64,000 bases of DNA from Limnanthes douglasii subsp. nivea (lineage: Eukaryota; Streptophyta; Magnoliopsida; Brassicales; Limnanthaceae). Below, piece by piece: positions 10,140 through 20,989 of the stretch. A model generated the notes under the pieces. That model was not told the origin of the DNA and did not search any database. It saw only the letters and a program-made list of their open reading frames with translations. The DNA is taken from contig JAUPFV010000001.1 in NCBI GenBank assembly GCA_036936605.1, positions 171,634,386 through 171,698,385 on the forward strand. Reading direction: 5' to 3'. Both the position numbers and the translations under genes were made by a program. Within the stretch, counting starts at the first letter, position 1. Every line of letters starts with the position of its first letter.

Positions 10140-11000
10140 ATTTTCAATGTCACTCTACACGGTTATTCTTAACCTTGAAAACTTTATATCTTCAAATTCT
10201 ACCTAAAAAAAATTCTAAAAATATATGTATTTATATTTTTTAAAGACGAATAAAATGAAATCCCTTAGTGATATTTTTGGAGAAATATTTTTCATATTTT
10301 TGTAACCAAAGTACATGTAATCACGCAACTCGAACACAATTGTTTTTAGCAACCAAATATATGTAATTCCGAAACTTGAACACAATTGATTTTTGTAGAT
10401 TAATTTCACAACCAAATTCCTATTTACGCAACTATTTTTTTCTTATTCAAACAACTTATTTTGTGTGTAATTCTACAACTAGATACAGTTTCTTTTTCCA
10501 ATCAAAGTCATATTTACACAACTATTTTCTTCTTATTTAGCAACTCATTTGCACATAACTCCGTAACTGGAACACAATTACTTTTTCGCAATCCGATTAC
10601 ATGTATTCCGCAATTGGAACAAAATTGTTTTTGCAACTCAATTTCACGTAATTCCGAAACTAGAATACAATTGTTTTTTCAGACTTATTACACAACCCAA
10701 TTTTGTATAATTATACAATTAAAAAAAACTAAAAAAATATCTCTCATGGATCTAGTCTTTGTCCGTCTTAAAAAACAAAACCAATTGTATTTTTGGGTAT
10801 TTGTTTGAGCTATGGTTTGAAAGATATGACATTTAAAAAACAAAAAAAAACAGGAAAGAAAAAGACGGCTAAGAGATATTTAGAACTACCAGGTGGTTAT
10901 TGGTACTTTTAATTCAAAACCAGGTGGTTATCCATACTTTAACAAATCTTATGTGTTTATTTGTAAATTAGTTTGATGTTTGGTGATTATTAGTAGATGA
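10140..11000. mobile_element. Foldback-like element 1 with repetitive core
   Basis: The left arm (about 10180-10290, containing AGTGATATTTTTGGAGAAA) and right arm (about 10735-10835, containing ATCTCTCATGGATCTAG and GGTTTGAAAGATATGA) are roughly inverted copies of each other. Between them, a degenerate unit of about 46 bp built on CAACCAAATTACATGTAATT and CCGCAACTGGAACACAATTG recurs. The family is unknown. The 115-aa ORF at 10461-10808 is repeat translation. Ends and TSD are not resolved. Confidence 0.55.
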
Positions 11001-11059
11001 TGCATTAAATAGTTTAATTTATTTTTATTATTAAATTTAAATATTTAATAATATATATA

Positions 11060-12340
11060 TATAGGTAAGTTATTGATAGCCTTTCGGGCATAAATTAATT
11101 TATTGATAACCATATGAGTTTTGAAGTTTACCCAAAACCACATACAACATAAATTATTCTAAAATTACCCATGAAACAATTAATTATTTTTAGCATTCAA
11201 AACTTCATATCTTTCGAACCCTAACTTAATTTGTTTTTCAAAAATATATATTTCTATTTTTCAAGGGCGAACAAAACAAAATCTATGAATGATATTTTTG
11301 GAGAACTATTTTCCATATTTTCATAACAAATTATGTGTAATTCTGCAACTATAACACAATTAATTTTTAACAACTAAATTACACGTAATTCCGCAACTAG
11401 AGCATATTTTCTTTTTCCAGACTAATTTTACAACCAAGTTGCATATATTTTCTCAATTGAAACACAATTTTTTTAAAGTTGTTTACAAATAAAAAAAACA
11501 TAGTTTCACAATTAAAAAAAATATTGTTGTTGCACATCTAATTAAAACTTACTTTCACAAAACAAGTTTGTATTTTTCTTTTCACGTAATTAGATTTGTT
11601 TACTTAACAAAGTCATATATCCACAACTATTTTTTTTCTTATTTTAACAACAAATTTGTACGTAATTCCATGACTGGAATACAATTTTTTTAGCAATAAA
11701 TTTGCAAGAATTTTCTCAACTAGAACATAATCTACTTTTTAATTAAAAAGTGTTTTCAACACAAAAGTACATATAATTTCACAATTATAAAAAAGTTATT
11801 TGTCTCACATACAATTAACACCTATTTAAAAAAAACATTTTTTTACATAAATAAGATTATTATTTAACAACCAAATTCCTATTATTGCAATTATTTTCTT
11901 CTTATATACATACGTAACACATTTGCACTTAATTCCGCAATCGGAACACAATTATTTTTTTGGAAACCAAATTGCATGCAATTTCACAACTGAAACATAA
12001 TTTTTTAGCAACCAAATTACATTTATTTTTGTAACTGGAATATAATTGATTTTACAGACTTATTTTCCAATCCAATTAGATGTAACTACGTAACTAAAAA
12101 TAATTCAATATTTTTTTTAAAACTTTCATGGATCTAGTTTGTTCGTCTAAAAAACCAATAATATTTTTGTATTTTTTGAAGGTATGGTTTGAAAGATATG
12201 ATAGTTATTAACGGTTAAAGAGTATATCGGACTACAAAGTGGCCATCTGTAAATACTCATTCATCACGAGGTGATTATCCATACTTTATCAAACCTAGGG
12301 TGCTTATTGGTAAAGAAGCTTGATGTTGGAAGTTTATTGA
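11060..12340. mobile_element. Foldback-like element 2, paralogue of element 1
   Basis: It has the same design as 10140-11000. The left arm (11085-11310) includes CATATCTTTCGAACCC and ATGAATGATATTTTTGGAG. The right arm (12115-12335) includes CATGGATCTAG, GGTTTGAAAGATATGA and GGTGATTATCCATACTTTA. The core, about 11320-12110, repeats the ACATGTAATTCCGCAACTGG motif in degenerate form. The two copies match along their arms but differ in core length. Long arms and an AT-rich core recall MULE or Foldback elements; assignment is open. Confidence 0.55.
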
Positions 12341-12344
12341 TTTT

Positions 12345-12485
12345 TTTAATCAAATAGAACCTTTTATTTAAAAGAGAGGCAAGTCAACAAGTGTTAGATA
12401 GAAATACAAACGCCAAAACAACATTGAAGGCGCTAAAACCAAAATTAAACGAGGAGAACCCATCTAATCTTGAAATTTCAACTCA
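12345..12485 (-). other. Probable LINE 3' tail
   Basis: The minus strand reads TTTTGGCGTTTGTATTTC, then TGACTTGCCTCTCTTTTAAA and finally GATTAAAAAAATC, wording typical of plant LINE 3' UTRs ending in an A-rich tail. There is no ORF to prove it. It is the left flank of the three-LTR miniature element. Confidence 0.4.
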
Positions 12486-12490
12486 TTAGC
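12486..12490. repeat. 5-bp TSD of the miniature LTR array, left
   Basis: TTAGC lies directly before the first LTR and is repeated exactly at 14582-14586. Confidence 0.9.
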
Positions 12491-12838
12491 TGATGTAGCC
12501 CAAAAAGTCCAAACAAAAGCCTTGTTTATTTTATTTTATTTTATTCAAATATCTTATGTATTTAAATCAAATCTAAATATATTAAGATTTGATTTTATTT
12601 GATTTTATATTATTTTAAAATATTTATTTTATTTCCTTGTATTATAATTTAGGGTTTTGAGAAGCTATTATATAAAGCCTCATATGCCTTAAGTTATTTT
12701 GAAGTTTTTGGAATAATATATTTTTATATCTCTGAAAATTTCACTCTTTGTTACCCTTAGATTAGGGTTTCAACATGTTACTCTTGAATTAGGGTTTCAT
12801 CTATCGTTGCTTCTTCTTCTGTTTCCGCCGCGTCATCA
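12491..12838 (+). repeat. Miniature element LTR 1
   Basis: 348 bp, TGATGTAGCC...GCGTCATCA. It contains a TATA-like stretch (GCTATTATATAAAGCC near 12664-12680) that could start the transcript. Confidence 0.93.
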
Positions 12839-12842
12839 GTTT

Positions 12843-12854
12843 TGGTATCAGAGC
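12843..12854 (+). other. Primer binding site, unit 1
   Basis: TGGTATCAGAGC, complementary to the initiator Met-tRNA 3' end, four bases after LTR 1. The same site occurs after LTR 2 at 13715-13726. Confidence 0.93.
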
Positions 12855-12960
12855 CTCAGTTCCTGCTACGGGTCAAGCATGTTTCTGAATCCTGATTTCA
12901 TCTGATTCAAGGTTTAAAGAAGAGAACAACACATGTGGTCATGAAGATCGGGAAGATCGT

Positions 12961-13212
12961 TTGAGTATGAGGGGCCATACCAACCGTTTCAATGACGATC
13001 GTATTGACCGGTTACTGAGGGAGTTTAAATTGGCTACCAATCGTCGAATCAAGGTAAAAATTGCTCATCGAGATGCTGTCTCAAGCTATGAAGAGGTTTT
13101 CAAAACCATTTTTTTCATCAACTGGACATGGGGATGTTGTCTTCAGGCTATGAAAAGGTTTTCGAAACTATTTTTTCCTTCAACTGGATGGCTTCAATGT
13201 GACTTCGAATAA
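12961..13212 (+). pseudogene. Internal ORF scrap of the miniature element, unit 1
   Basis: Starts MSMRGHTNRFNDDRIDRLLR and continues with a basic, charged segment. It sits where a Gypsy gag would begin (about 120 bp after the PBS), so it may be a truncated gag N-terminus. It is 83 aa here but 63 aa in unit 2 because of a one-base change in a T run near 13108. No domain is recognised and no function is claimed. Confidence 0.4.
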
Positions 13213-13276
13213 GGAACACTCGAGAAGAATTATCTTATTCCGATAAGGTTAACAATTATAATTCCCAATGTAACGA

Positions 13277-13362
13277 TTGAATAAAATAAAATATATAATT
13301 AAGGTTCTTGATGGTGATGGTGCTGTGAATTCGAGGACGAATTCTTGTCAACCAGGAGAGGA
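13277..13362 (+). pseudogene. Gypsy pol C-terminal scrap and polypurine tract, unit 1
   Basis: Reads LDGDGAVNSRTNSCQPGEDD directly before the LTR. Many plant Ty3/Gypsy polyproteins end with a similar SRTN...GEDD tail overlapping the polypurine tract. The tract is AGGAGAGGA at about 13354-13362. This suggests descent from a Gypsy element by internal deletion. The same text is at 14148-14233. Confidence 0.5.
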
Positions 13363-13710
13363 TGATGTAGCCCAAAAAGTCCAAACAAAAGCCTTGTTTA
13401 TTTTATTTTATTTTATTCAAATATCTTATGTATTTAAATCAAATCTAAATATATTAAGATTTGATTTTATTTGATTTTATATTATTTTAAAATATTTATT
13501 TTATTTCCTTGTATTATAATTTAGGGTTTTGAGAAGCTATTATATAAAGCCTCATATGCCTTAAGTTATTTTGAAGTTTTTGGAATAATATATTTTTATA
13601 TCTCTGAAAATTTCACTCTTTGTTACCCTTAGATTAGGGTTTCAACATGTTACTCTTGAATTATGGTTTCATCTATCGTTGCTTCTTCTTCTGTTTCCGC
13701 CGCGTCATCA
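13363..13710 (+). repeat. Miniature element LTR 2 (shared, middle)
   Basis: 348 bp. It differs from LTR 1 and LTR 3 by one noticed substitution, TTATGG for TTAGGG near 13664. It serves as 3' LTR of unit 1 and 5' LTR of unit 2. Confidence 0.93.
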
Positions 13711-13714
13711 GTTT

Positions 13715-13726
13715 TGGTATCAGAGC
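13715..13726 (+). other. Primer binding site, unit 2
   Basis: TGGTATCAGAGC again, four bases after LTR 2. Confidence 0.93.
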
Positions 13727-13832
13727 CTCAGTTCCTGCTACGGGTCAAGCATGTTTCTGAATCCTGATTTCATCTGATTCAAGGTTTAAAGAAGAGAACA
13801 ACACATGTGGTCATGAAGATCGGGAAGATCGT

Positions 13833-14024
13833 TTGAGTATGAGGGGCCATACCAACCGTTTCAATGACGATCGTATTGACCGGTTACTGAGGGAGTTTAA
13901 ATTGGCTACCAATCGTCGAATCAAGGTAAAAATTGCTCATCGAGATGCTGTCTCAAGCTATGAAGAGGTTTTCAAAACCATTTTTTCATCAACTGGACAT
14001 GGGGATGTTGTCTTCAGGCTATGA
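13833..14024 (+). pseudogene. Internal ORF scrap of the miniature element, unit 2
   Basis: Identical to unit 1 for its first residues, then closes at 63 aa because one T is missing from the T run. The size difference between units shows the frame is not under strong selection. Confidence 0.4.
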
Positions 14025-14233
14025 AAAGGTTTTCGAAACTATTTTTTCCTTCAACTGGATGGCTTCAATGTGACTTCGAATAAGGAACACTCGAGAAGAA
14101 TTATCTTATTCCGATAAGGTTAACAATTATAATTCCCAATGTAACGATTGAATAAAATAAAATATATAATTAAGGTTCTTGATGGTGATGGTGCTGTGAA
14201 TTCGAGGACGAATTCTTGTCAACCAGGAGAGGA

Positions 14234-14581
14234 TGATGTAGCCCAAAAAGTCCAAACAAAAGCCTTGTTTATTTTATTTTATTTTATTCAAATATCTTAT
14301 GTATTTAAATCAAATCTAAATATATTAAGATTTGATTTTATTTGATTTTATATTATTTTAAAATATTTATTTTATTTCCTTGTATTATAATTTAGGGTTT
14401 TGAGAAGCTATTATATAAAGCCTCATATGCCTTAAGTTATTTTGAAGTTTTTGGAATAATATATTTTTATATCTCTGAAAATTTCACTCTTTGTTACCCT
14501 TAGATTAGGGTTTCAACATGTTACTCTTGAATTAGGGTTTCATCTATCGTTGCTTCTTCTTCTGTTTCCGCCGCGTCATCA
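14234..14581 (+). repeat. Miniature element LTR 3
   Basis: 348 bp ending CATCA, followed at once by the TSD TTAGC. Confidence 0.93.
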
Positions 14582-14586
14582 TTAGC
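14582..14586. repeat. 5-bp TSD of the miniature LTR array, right
   Basis: TTAGC, the exact partner of 12486-12490. Single-site integration is therefore inferred for the whole three-LTR array. Confidence 0.9.
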
Positions 14587-15960
14587 CTCTTTGACTTTCA
14601 ACTTCAAACTTTCATTAATATAATAAAAAAATTCAAAAAAAAGCAGCACTAAACATTATCTTTCATATTAGAGTTGAAAGATTATTTGCTAAAACTGAGT
14701 CTATGAGCAGCAAGGACAATAAAGAAACTTCAGACAATATTTAGGTCAAGAAAGGAGAAGATTTGGGGAAGTACAATCAGAGCTTGTTCTAATTAACGAG
14801 GATGAATGAACAAGAATTACTATGAAGATAATCTCATTTAGAATTTGTCAATTCACTCAATTCCTAGAATCACAACTCGAAGACCAACAAACTCTGAAAG
14901 AGACGATCAACAGGTATGAAGGATTCTTCTTAAATATTTTGATTAATCTACAGGTAAATCTGTATCTGGAAACTAGAAATCTAGTCGGGTAATAACCTGT
15001 TAGGCAAGAGTGAATAAGAGGTTGAAGCCCAATTTAGAATAATAAACACTGAGATTCTTAACAACTATAAGTTATATAAATTAGAACAAATATATCATAG
15101 AATCATGCTCTTTAAATATATTTAGTTGTGTAACCAGCAACCTTGATTGTCTCCAAAGCCAACTAATATGTGGTGTTGAAGCTTCTTGGAGACATCCAAT
15201 TCAATCCATGCATTAAAATATGCTATGTTTTTTTTTCTAGAATTATAATATTTAAAAGGTTGCCAATGGAAGCTGATTTCTCTTGAATTATGCTTTTATT
15301 ATAGATATATTCTGGAACTTGCTCAATTCTGATCCAAACAAGAGTCAAAGGATATTCAAATCTTGGATTGAAATCCTCCATCCATTTTAACAGCCTCATG
15401 GTAGAATCCCCGATTTTCTATACAGTTTAGACCAGATTTTGCAGGTATCTTCCTTATCATCGAATTCCAATATAATGTACCTTGAATCCCAAACAACAAG
15501 ATTGTATTCTTATTTAAATTTCATGATGTTCAAGAATTCATTGAGAAGTTTTCTTTCAGGTAGCCATTGAGAAAACTTACCTAGAAGAGTATACTTTGAG
15601 GCTTTGGTTAGTTATTCCTTGACATTTTGAGAGTATTGGAGAGAGATGTGGTCAAATTTCTCTACTATATTGATAGGCTTGAAACCATTTTAAGAATCTA
15701 ACTTCTTTAATGTATCTGCATAAGATTTTCCAACATTGATTTTGGACAATGATTTGTTGTTTTCTATTATTTATTGCATGTGATTGATAGTGTGAGGAAG
15801 AACACGAAATTCTTAGATGTCGAAACCATTGATTGTGTTAAACTCTATAATTTACAAGATCAAACAGAGGAGAAAAAGAATCAGTAGAGCATCTAGATCG
15901 GGGAGGAATTATCTCAATCATAACTGAGAAGAAGGTAGAGATCGAATCTGAAATCCAAAG
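14587..15960 (-). pseudogene. LINE relic (-) with DUF4283 ORF1 domain
   Basis: At 15259-15400 the minus strand reads MRLLKWMEDFNPRFEYPLTL, then VWIRIEQVPEYIYNKSII and a few residues later SIGN, the core of DUF4283 in plant LINE ORF1 proteins. Text around it is decayed. A T-rich stretch near 14600-14660, with AATAAAAAAATTC-like text, may be its 3' end, which would mean EN and RT are deleted. No endonuclease or RT block was found. The miniature LTR array lies immediately to the left. Confidence 0.6.
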
Positions 15961-15999
15961 TTTCAGAAAATCTTGAAGCTTTTTAGGAGGTTATGAATC

Positions 16000-18900
16000 A
16001 AACTTTATCCTTCTTTTTTAATGAAATTTTTAGCGCACTGTGCTGGATGGTTATTAATATATTACCATATATGAAATATATATAATAAAAGTTATAAAAA
16101 ATTATATTAGTATTTTTTTATCTATTAACGTAAATTTTTGTTATGTTTAATTTTCAAATAAAAATTTATCCAAAATAAAAAAGAAACAACTAAAACTGAT
16201 TGAAATAAAAAATGAAATCACTTACAAATACATAGATGTTAGATTGTTAGAAAACGAATACACAATTTTTTTTAAAATAACTAAAATTTAAAAACAAACG
16301 TTAAAGAAAAGATTAATATTTATTATTTATTATTTATTATTTTTATTTTTATTGTTATTATTATTATTATATATTAAAAATACAAGTTACGAAAAAGTAT
16401 ATAATATTTATTATTGTTATTATATATATATATATATTGATTTATTTATTATTAATATTAGTAAATGTTGAATTATAATATAATATTGTGAAAATAATAT
16501 AATTATTTAAATGAATTCATTTATATTAATGGTCTGGATAATAATAAACTATCAGTTAGAAGTTGCATGAAAAATCTATAAATAAATTAAGGTCTTTAAG
16601 AATGGACTAAATCTCTCACTAGATTTACGGTTAGAGAAGGTCTAACAAGATAAAACAAGAATATAAGAAGGACAACGCTAAACCGAGATCTGTTTTTGGT
16701 TATAACGAGACCCCATTATACTTTGACTATAATAAGATCTCAAATTTTACTAAAACACCATTAATATATAAAACATTTTCAGCCCACTGTCTCTCTTCTC
16801 TCTCCCTTCTCTTCTCTCTCTCTCATTCCGATGAAAAGTGTCGATCATATATAACTAACACATAGAATTTCACAAAAGGAAAAAAATAATTTAATTAAAA
16901 CACTATTTGATTTTAATTATTAAAATTCAATCAAACAAACAGATTATTTCGATTTAAATTCTTAATTCTCTTTATCTCTTTCTATCCTCTTTATTTTTTG
17001 GATAATAAAACAACTGATGATAAAAACAGAAATTACACAGCTTTCGTAGTGTATAAACACGCGGGTTATCTAGTACATGAATACAATTCAAATTTTCAAC
17101 CAACAATTACAAAAATTTCGGAAAAAAGACAATCGCACAACGAACCTATTCGAGCAAGCCGATTTACCCAACCGTAAAATTTTACAAGTAGATATTAAAA
17201 CATAATTAAAAAATACAGAGAAGTTTGGTTAGAGAAGAGGAAGAAAATGTTTAGATTTTAATTTAATTCATTCTTTGGGTATTAGATTAGTTTTAGAGAG
17301 AAGTTTGTTGTTGTTGAATTTGGATTAGAATTGAGAGAATTGATGTTTATGTGCGTTATGGTGAAAACAATTGCTAGGTCTTAACAAATTCTTGATATAA
17401 TTTTACTAAGATCTAATAAATACTTACATCAAAATATACAAAACGTGATAAATCTATGACTGATGAACACATGATCACCAAGACAAACGATTGAGAACAA
17501 ACAAATGTAAAAACAAAAGGTCCAAACCAGAGGCTAATGAATTATCGAGATGGTATAAATAAAACCAAACAAGAATCTCATGCGTATTTTTGATAGGCAC
17601 GACCAAATACGAAACATTTCAGCTAGTATCCGAAGAAAACAATACTTTTAATTGCTTGAACCCATGTGATACGAAGAGAAAAATAATTAATAGAAGAAAT
17701 ATTAATAAATATGTTGATAATCAAAACACATATGCGAGAATAACTTGAACTAAGTAATTATTCTAATCTTTTTATTCATATACAAAGTTTTGATTCATTC
17801 TAGATCTTTTTGGTTTTCAATATTGATCTTATTGAGTAAAACAATTGGAACTTAATTTACATTGAACCAAAAAATGACTAATTTGCTTATAGGCAGATAG
17901 AAGTGCAAGAAAGTTCATTAGAAAATTACAACTAATTTACCATTTGATAAAAAAAATATCTTCATCCAAAATCAATTCATTACACCAACATTCAAAAAGC
18001 AAAATATTAATATTACTAAAGAAAAATAAAAATAAAAACATAGATAAAAACATGGATGAATTGAATTGCAAGCCACTTTTGTCTTGAAAATAAAGAGTTT
18101 CCATCTGCTTCTAGGTGGAATTTTATTATTATACAACATGTAAGTATTTATCTCGTGAACTCAGTGTCACAACGATGGATGTGCACGCTGCAAAACATCA
18201 ATTATATACATAATAAAATATATAATATATAATGAGAGAGGTTTTTACAATGCTCTAAATTAGAGATTTAAGATTTTGCAATGCTCTAAGCATTAGAGAT
18301 TTATAATGATAGTTTGTTTTTCGTTTTTTAGATTGATTGGTTTAAGGGTAAATAGTCAGAGGCTTTAGAGTTATTTTTTTCTTCATGTTTTTACAAAACA
18401 ATTAAACTAAGAAAATAAGAGATCCAACAAAATGATACCGGGATATAACCTAATCATCGAGATATGAAAATAACTAGTGGTCCACAATCTACATACATTA
18501 AATGTTTTGGTAAATTTTCATGAATTTTTTCAAGTGGTCCATAATGATTAAATTCATCGTAGAACCGTTGACCATATATACTATATTTATTCAATTCAAG
18601 TGGGACAAATTTATAGTTCAAACAAAGGAAAACTTAAACACATATGACTAAATATACTATGATGTTATAGTCTATCATAACTATGATAATCATTAATACC
18701 ATGTAATAAATGTAAGTCATTACAATTTTTCATTTTATACATGAGAAAAATTCACGAATAAAACTATTTCACAACTTTTCTACCACTTTTACACTTTTCA
18801 TCTTTGACGAAATACCTCCTTGTATAAGATACTTTTAATATTTGTTTTGTATTTAATTGCATATGTGTTTGTTGTAAAAAACCCATTCATATCTACAATA

Positions 18901-19080
18901 AACCAATTCAGTTCTTAATAAATTTTGATATTGACTATATTTTTCTCAATTTAGTATGTTAAGCATGTTCAGAGCAAACAGGTATAAGATGACATGTTTA
19001 GTTGTTTTACCACGTTTGGGTACAATGTTATGTGTTTAAGGTATAAAATTAGGTATCCCTATCTATTTTAATATTAAAAA
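16000..19080. other. Anonymous AT-rich region
   Basis: About 3 kb without a credible ORF, LTR or terminal repeat. Visible low-complexity parts are an ATTATTT run (16316-16370), a TA run (16421-16437) and a CT-rich run (16789-16826). The block 18230-18310 has a repeated ATGCTCTAA...AGAGATTTA phrase. It may be decayed repeats or host intergenic DNA. Confidence 0.5.
16789..16826. repeat. CT-rich microsatellite
   Basis: A run of CTCTCT and TCTTCTC words. It is of the kind found in plant 5' UTRs and promoters, but no gene follows. Confidence 0.75.
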
Positions 19081-19089
19081 AATCTAATA

Positions 19090-20139
19090 ATAAAAAATAT
19101 ATAGCCTTTGAGATGGGAAATGATTGCCCATTGGCGTTAGTTCTTGAGACCAAAAACTCGGGGTTTGAAGACTAGTCTACCGGTTGTAGAAAAGATGGCT
19201 ATCCTGACGTTGTTTGAACAATACGAAGGAGGTGCCAGACCGGATGCCCCTGTCAAACTAATCAAGGGAAAGTTTGAAGCAACACCCAAGGGCCCTGCAG
19301 TAGATGTTGACGCTGCAGTTCTTGTTCTACCTTCTAAGAGTGCAGACTAGGAAGAGGTTGGTGAATTTGTCCCAGAACAACTGTTTCCTACGTCTTCTAT
19401 GGGGCAAACGTTATGGTAGGTACATCATCAAATCGTGCACATATGGCAGTCATTACTTTACCGGGGAGTGCGAAAGATTTTTCTTTGATTTGCTCAAACA
19501 TTCTTGTATAACATGGTAGCACCCCTGGCCCTGAAAGAAAGGAGAGCGGGGCAACTGAGCCAAGAATTGTCAGAAACCCAAAAATACTTAACCGACTTAG
19601 AGAAACAGGCAGCAGAACAACTTGGGTGTAAAAGGAAATCTGAACAAGATGCCAAGTACGCTGTGGACCGGGCAACCAAGTGTGAAACGCAACTAAAAAC
19701 GCTTTGGGCGAAGGAGGAAGAATTGCTGAAAAACCAGTCCTAACAAAATCAACTCAACCAAACCTTGAGTAACTCGATGTCACAAATCAAAACCGATCGC
19801 GATCATAAAGTTCGTTACTTGGCTGCTATGAAAATCCAAAATCATTTTATTCGCCATTTGGTGGCAAAAGGGAAAGCAGATAACAACGAGCTTCGGGTGA
19901 GGAAAGAAGAGAATAGTCATTTCGTTGCTTCTTGTAAAAAGATTATGGAACGGGAGGTAGCCGACGCAAAAGCTTCTTACGTGTTAGGTCTTCATAGTTA
20001 ATATCCCCAACTGCCTTTGGGATCGATGTGGCTAGATGTTCCAGAGGAGGGACGTCCTACTGGGATTGTTTGTGAAAGTAATGATCCTAGCGATGGCAGC
20101 TCGTTTGATGATACAGATCCTGATGATGCAACCCTTTAA
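19090..20139 (+). pseudogene. Coiled-coil accessory ORF (aORF), element C, 3' half
   Basis: Broken plus-strand frames at 19144-19350, 19504-19743 and 19765-20001 read as one protein: a proline- and lysine-rich linker, then SAKDFSLICSNILV, then an alanine-, glutamate- and lysine-rich heptad region (start MVAPLALKERRAGQLSQELS), and an acidic tail (SNDPSDGSSFDDTDPDD) with a stop near 20139. The layout matches the C-terminal half of the retroelement accessory ORFs at 27712-30158, 31294-34264 and 55686-57037. The N-terminal Transposase_28-like half is absent. A poly(A)-like AATAAAAA lies beyond the inserted solo LTR at about 20629. Role unknown; a host coiled-coil gene is the less likely alternative. 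Confidence 0.6.
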
Positions 20140-20203
20140 TTTGCTTAAGTAGGCTGTGGTTTTAGGAATACTTTTTTTGTCGCTTTTGTCGGTATGTTTA
20201 CTT

Positions 20204-20208
20204 GTAGT
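20204..20208. repeat. 5-bp TSD of solo LTR, left
   Basis: GTAGT, exact partner of 20585-20589. Confidence 0.9.
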
Positions 20209-20584
20209 TGGTGTGGATTATTTTCGACTGAGGGTAATTTGGTCAGATGTTTTGTGGTGTTTTAAAGGTATTTAATGTTTAAGTGGTTTGTAGTGAGAGA
20301 TTTGAGCTACCTCGTTGTATTAAATGTTCATTACCCTTATTAATGAAATTAGCTGGGTATTTATATCCTTGATTATGGGCCTCATAGGTTTTCGGGTTAA
20401 ACTCATGAAACCGGGTCGAGTTCAAAAATCCATTAGTTTATTAAGCAGGTTACCAATTAGCTTAGTCAAAAGGTGATTAGCTTTTAATACTTTTGTCCAG
20501 TTCGGATGGTTCACTGGGTGGTTTTTGTCCAAAGTTCCCCTGTCCGGTTTCTACAGTGATTGGTGAATAAATCCAGGCTCATCA
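20209..20584 (-). repeat. Solo LTR of the element-B family
   Basis: 376 bp running TGGTGTGGATTATT to GGCTCATCA, closely similar along its length to the LTRs at 30476-30851 and 40511-40885. Perfect 5-bp duplications GTAGT flank it, and neither a PBS nor a polypurine tract is attached. It is therefore a solo LTR left by LTR-LTR recombination. Its TSD also fixes the true LTR ends for the whole family. Confidence 0.92.
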
Positions 20585-20589
20585 GTAGT
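20585..20589. repeat. 5-bp TSD of solo LTR, right
   Basis: GTAGT directly after CATCA. Confidence 0.9.
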
Positions 20590-20744
20590 GTTTGGCTCTT
20601 TCTTCACATCCGATGTACTTTTTGTTAATAAAAATCAGTATTAATCTCATATCCCGATGATGTTGATATTTTTTGTGTATGTCAATTTGTTTAGTAATGT
20701 CTATTAGTTTAACTGATATACCTGTGACGTTTGGGATATATTAT

Positions 20745-20890
20745 GTGGATCAGTTATAAATTGAAAAAGCCTTAAGGTTCACGATTGATAATGTGGATCA
20801 GTTCAAAACTGAAAAACCTTGAAGGTTTGGGATAAAATATTGTAGATCAGTTATGAACTGAAAAACCCTTAAGGTTCATGATTGATAATG
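20745..20890. repeat. 48-49-bp tandem repeat, three copies
   Basis: Units begin GTGGATCAGTT at 20745 and 20793, and GTAGATCAGTT at 20842, each continuing with GAAAAA...CTTAAGGTT or close variants. It lies downstream of the element-C aORF, the position where elements A, B and D also have short tandem repeats. Confidence 0.85.
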
Positions 20891-20989
20891 TTTTTGTTAA
20901 GTCAAGTAATAAAGTATTGTCAAAAGAAAATAAGAATAAAAAAGAAAAAATGTTTGAAGAGAATCAAAATAAGGACGTAAGACCGAAAA

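Larger units (their letters stand above)
7054..10150 (+). mobile_element. Degenerate L1-type LINE
   Basis: A plus-strand non-LTR retrotransposon with the plant L1 order: ORF1 with a DUF4283-like domain (7100-8250), apurinic endonuclease (8440-8935), linker (8941-9384) and reverse transcriptase (9560-10070). It breaks off inside RT, where the foldback element near 10140 begins. No poly(A) tail or TSD is visible. It is heavily decayed, with stops and frameshifts in all parts. Confidence 0.82.
12491..14581 (+). mobile_element. Miniature LTR retroelement with LTR-int-LTR-int-LTR structure
   Basis: Three LTRs of exactly 348 bp (12491-12838, 13363-13710, 14234-14581) alternate with internals of 524 and 523 bp. 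Each LTR runs TGATG...CATCA. Each internal begins with a Met-tRNA-type PBS and ends with a purine-rich tract just before the next LTR. One TSD (TTAGC) brackets the whole array. Size and layout fit a TRIM-like non-autonomous element. The internals keep short coding scraps resembling a gag start and a Gypsy pol end, so this is a deletion derivative. Copies are almost identical (one LTR substitution near 13664 and one T-run length change noticed), which suggests recent origin. Confidence 0.92.

Noticed and set aside
10461..10808. 115-aa plus-strand ORF as a gene
   Set aside because: It translates the degenerate 46-bp-type repeat of a foldback-like element and is not kept in the paralogous element.
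12640..12660. Telomere-like TTTAGGG word in the miniature LTR
   Set aside because: Single, non-tandem occurrences within an LTR and repeated only because the LTR is repeated.
19397..19679. Minus-strand ORFs of 92 and 61 aa
   Set aside because: Shadows of the coiled-coil frame of the element-C aORF.
20212..20220. LTR start at TGTGGATT for the A/B family
   Set aside because: The exact TSDs GTAGT (solo LTR) and GATAT (element A) require the LTR to start three bases earlier, at TGGTGTGG or TGCTGTGG.
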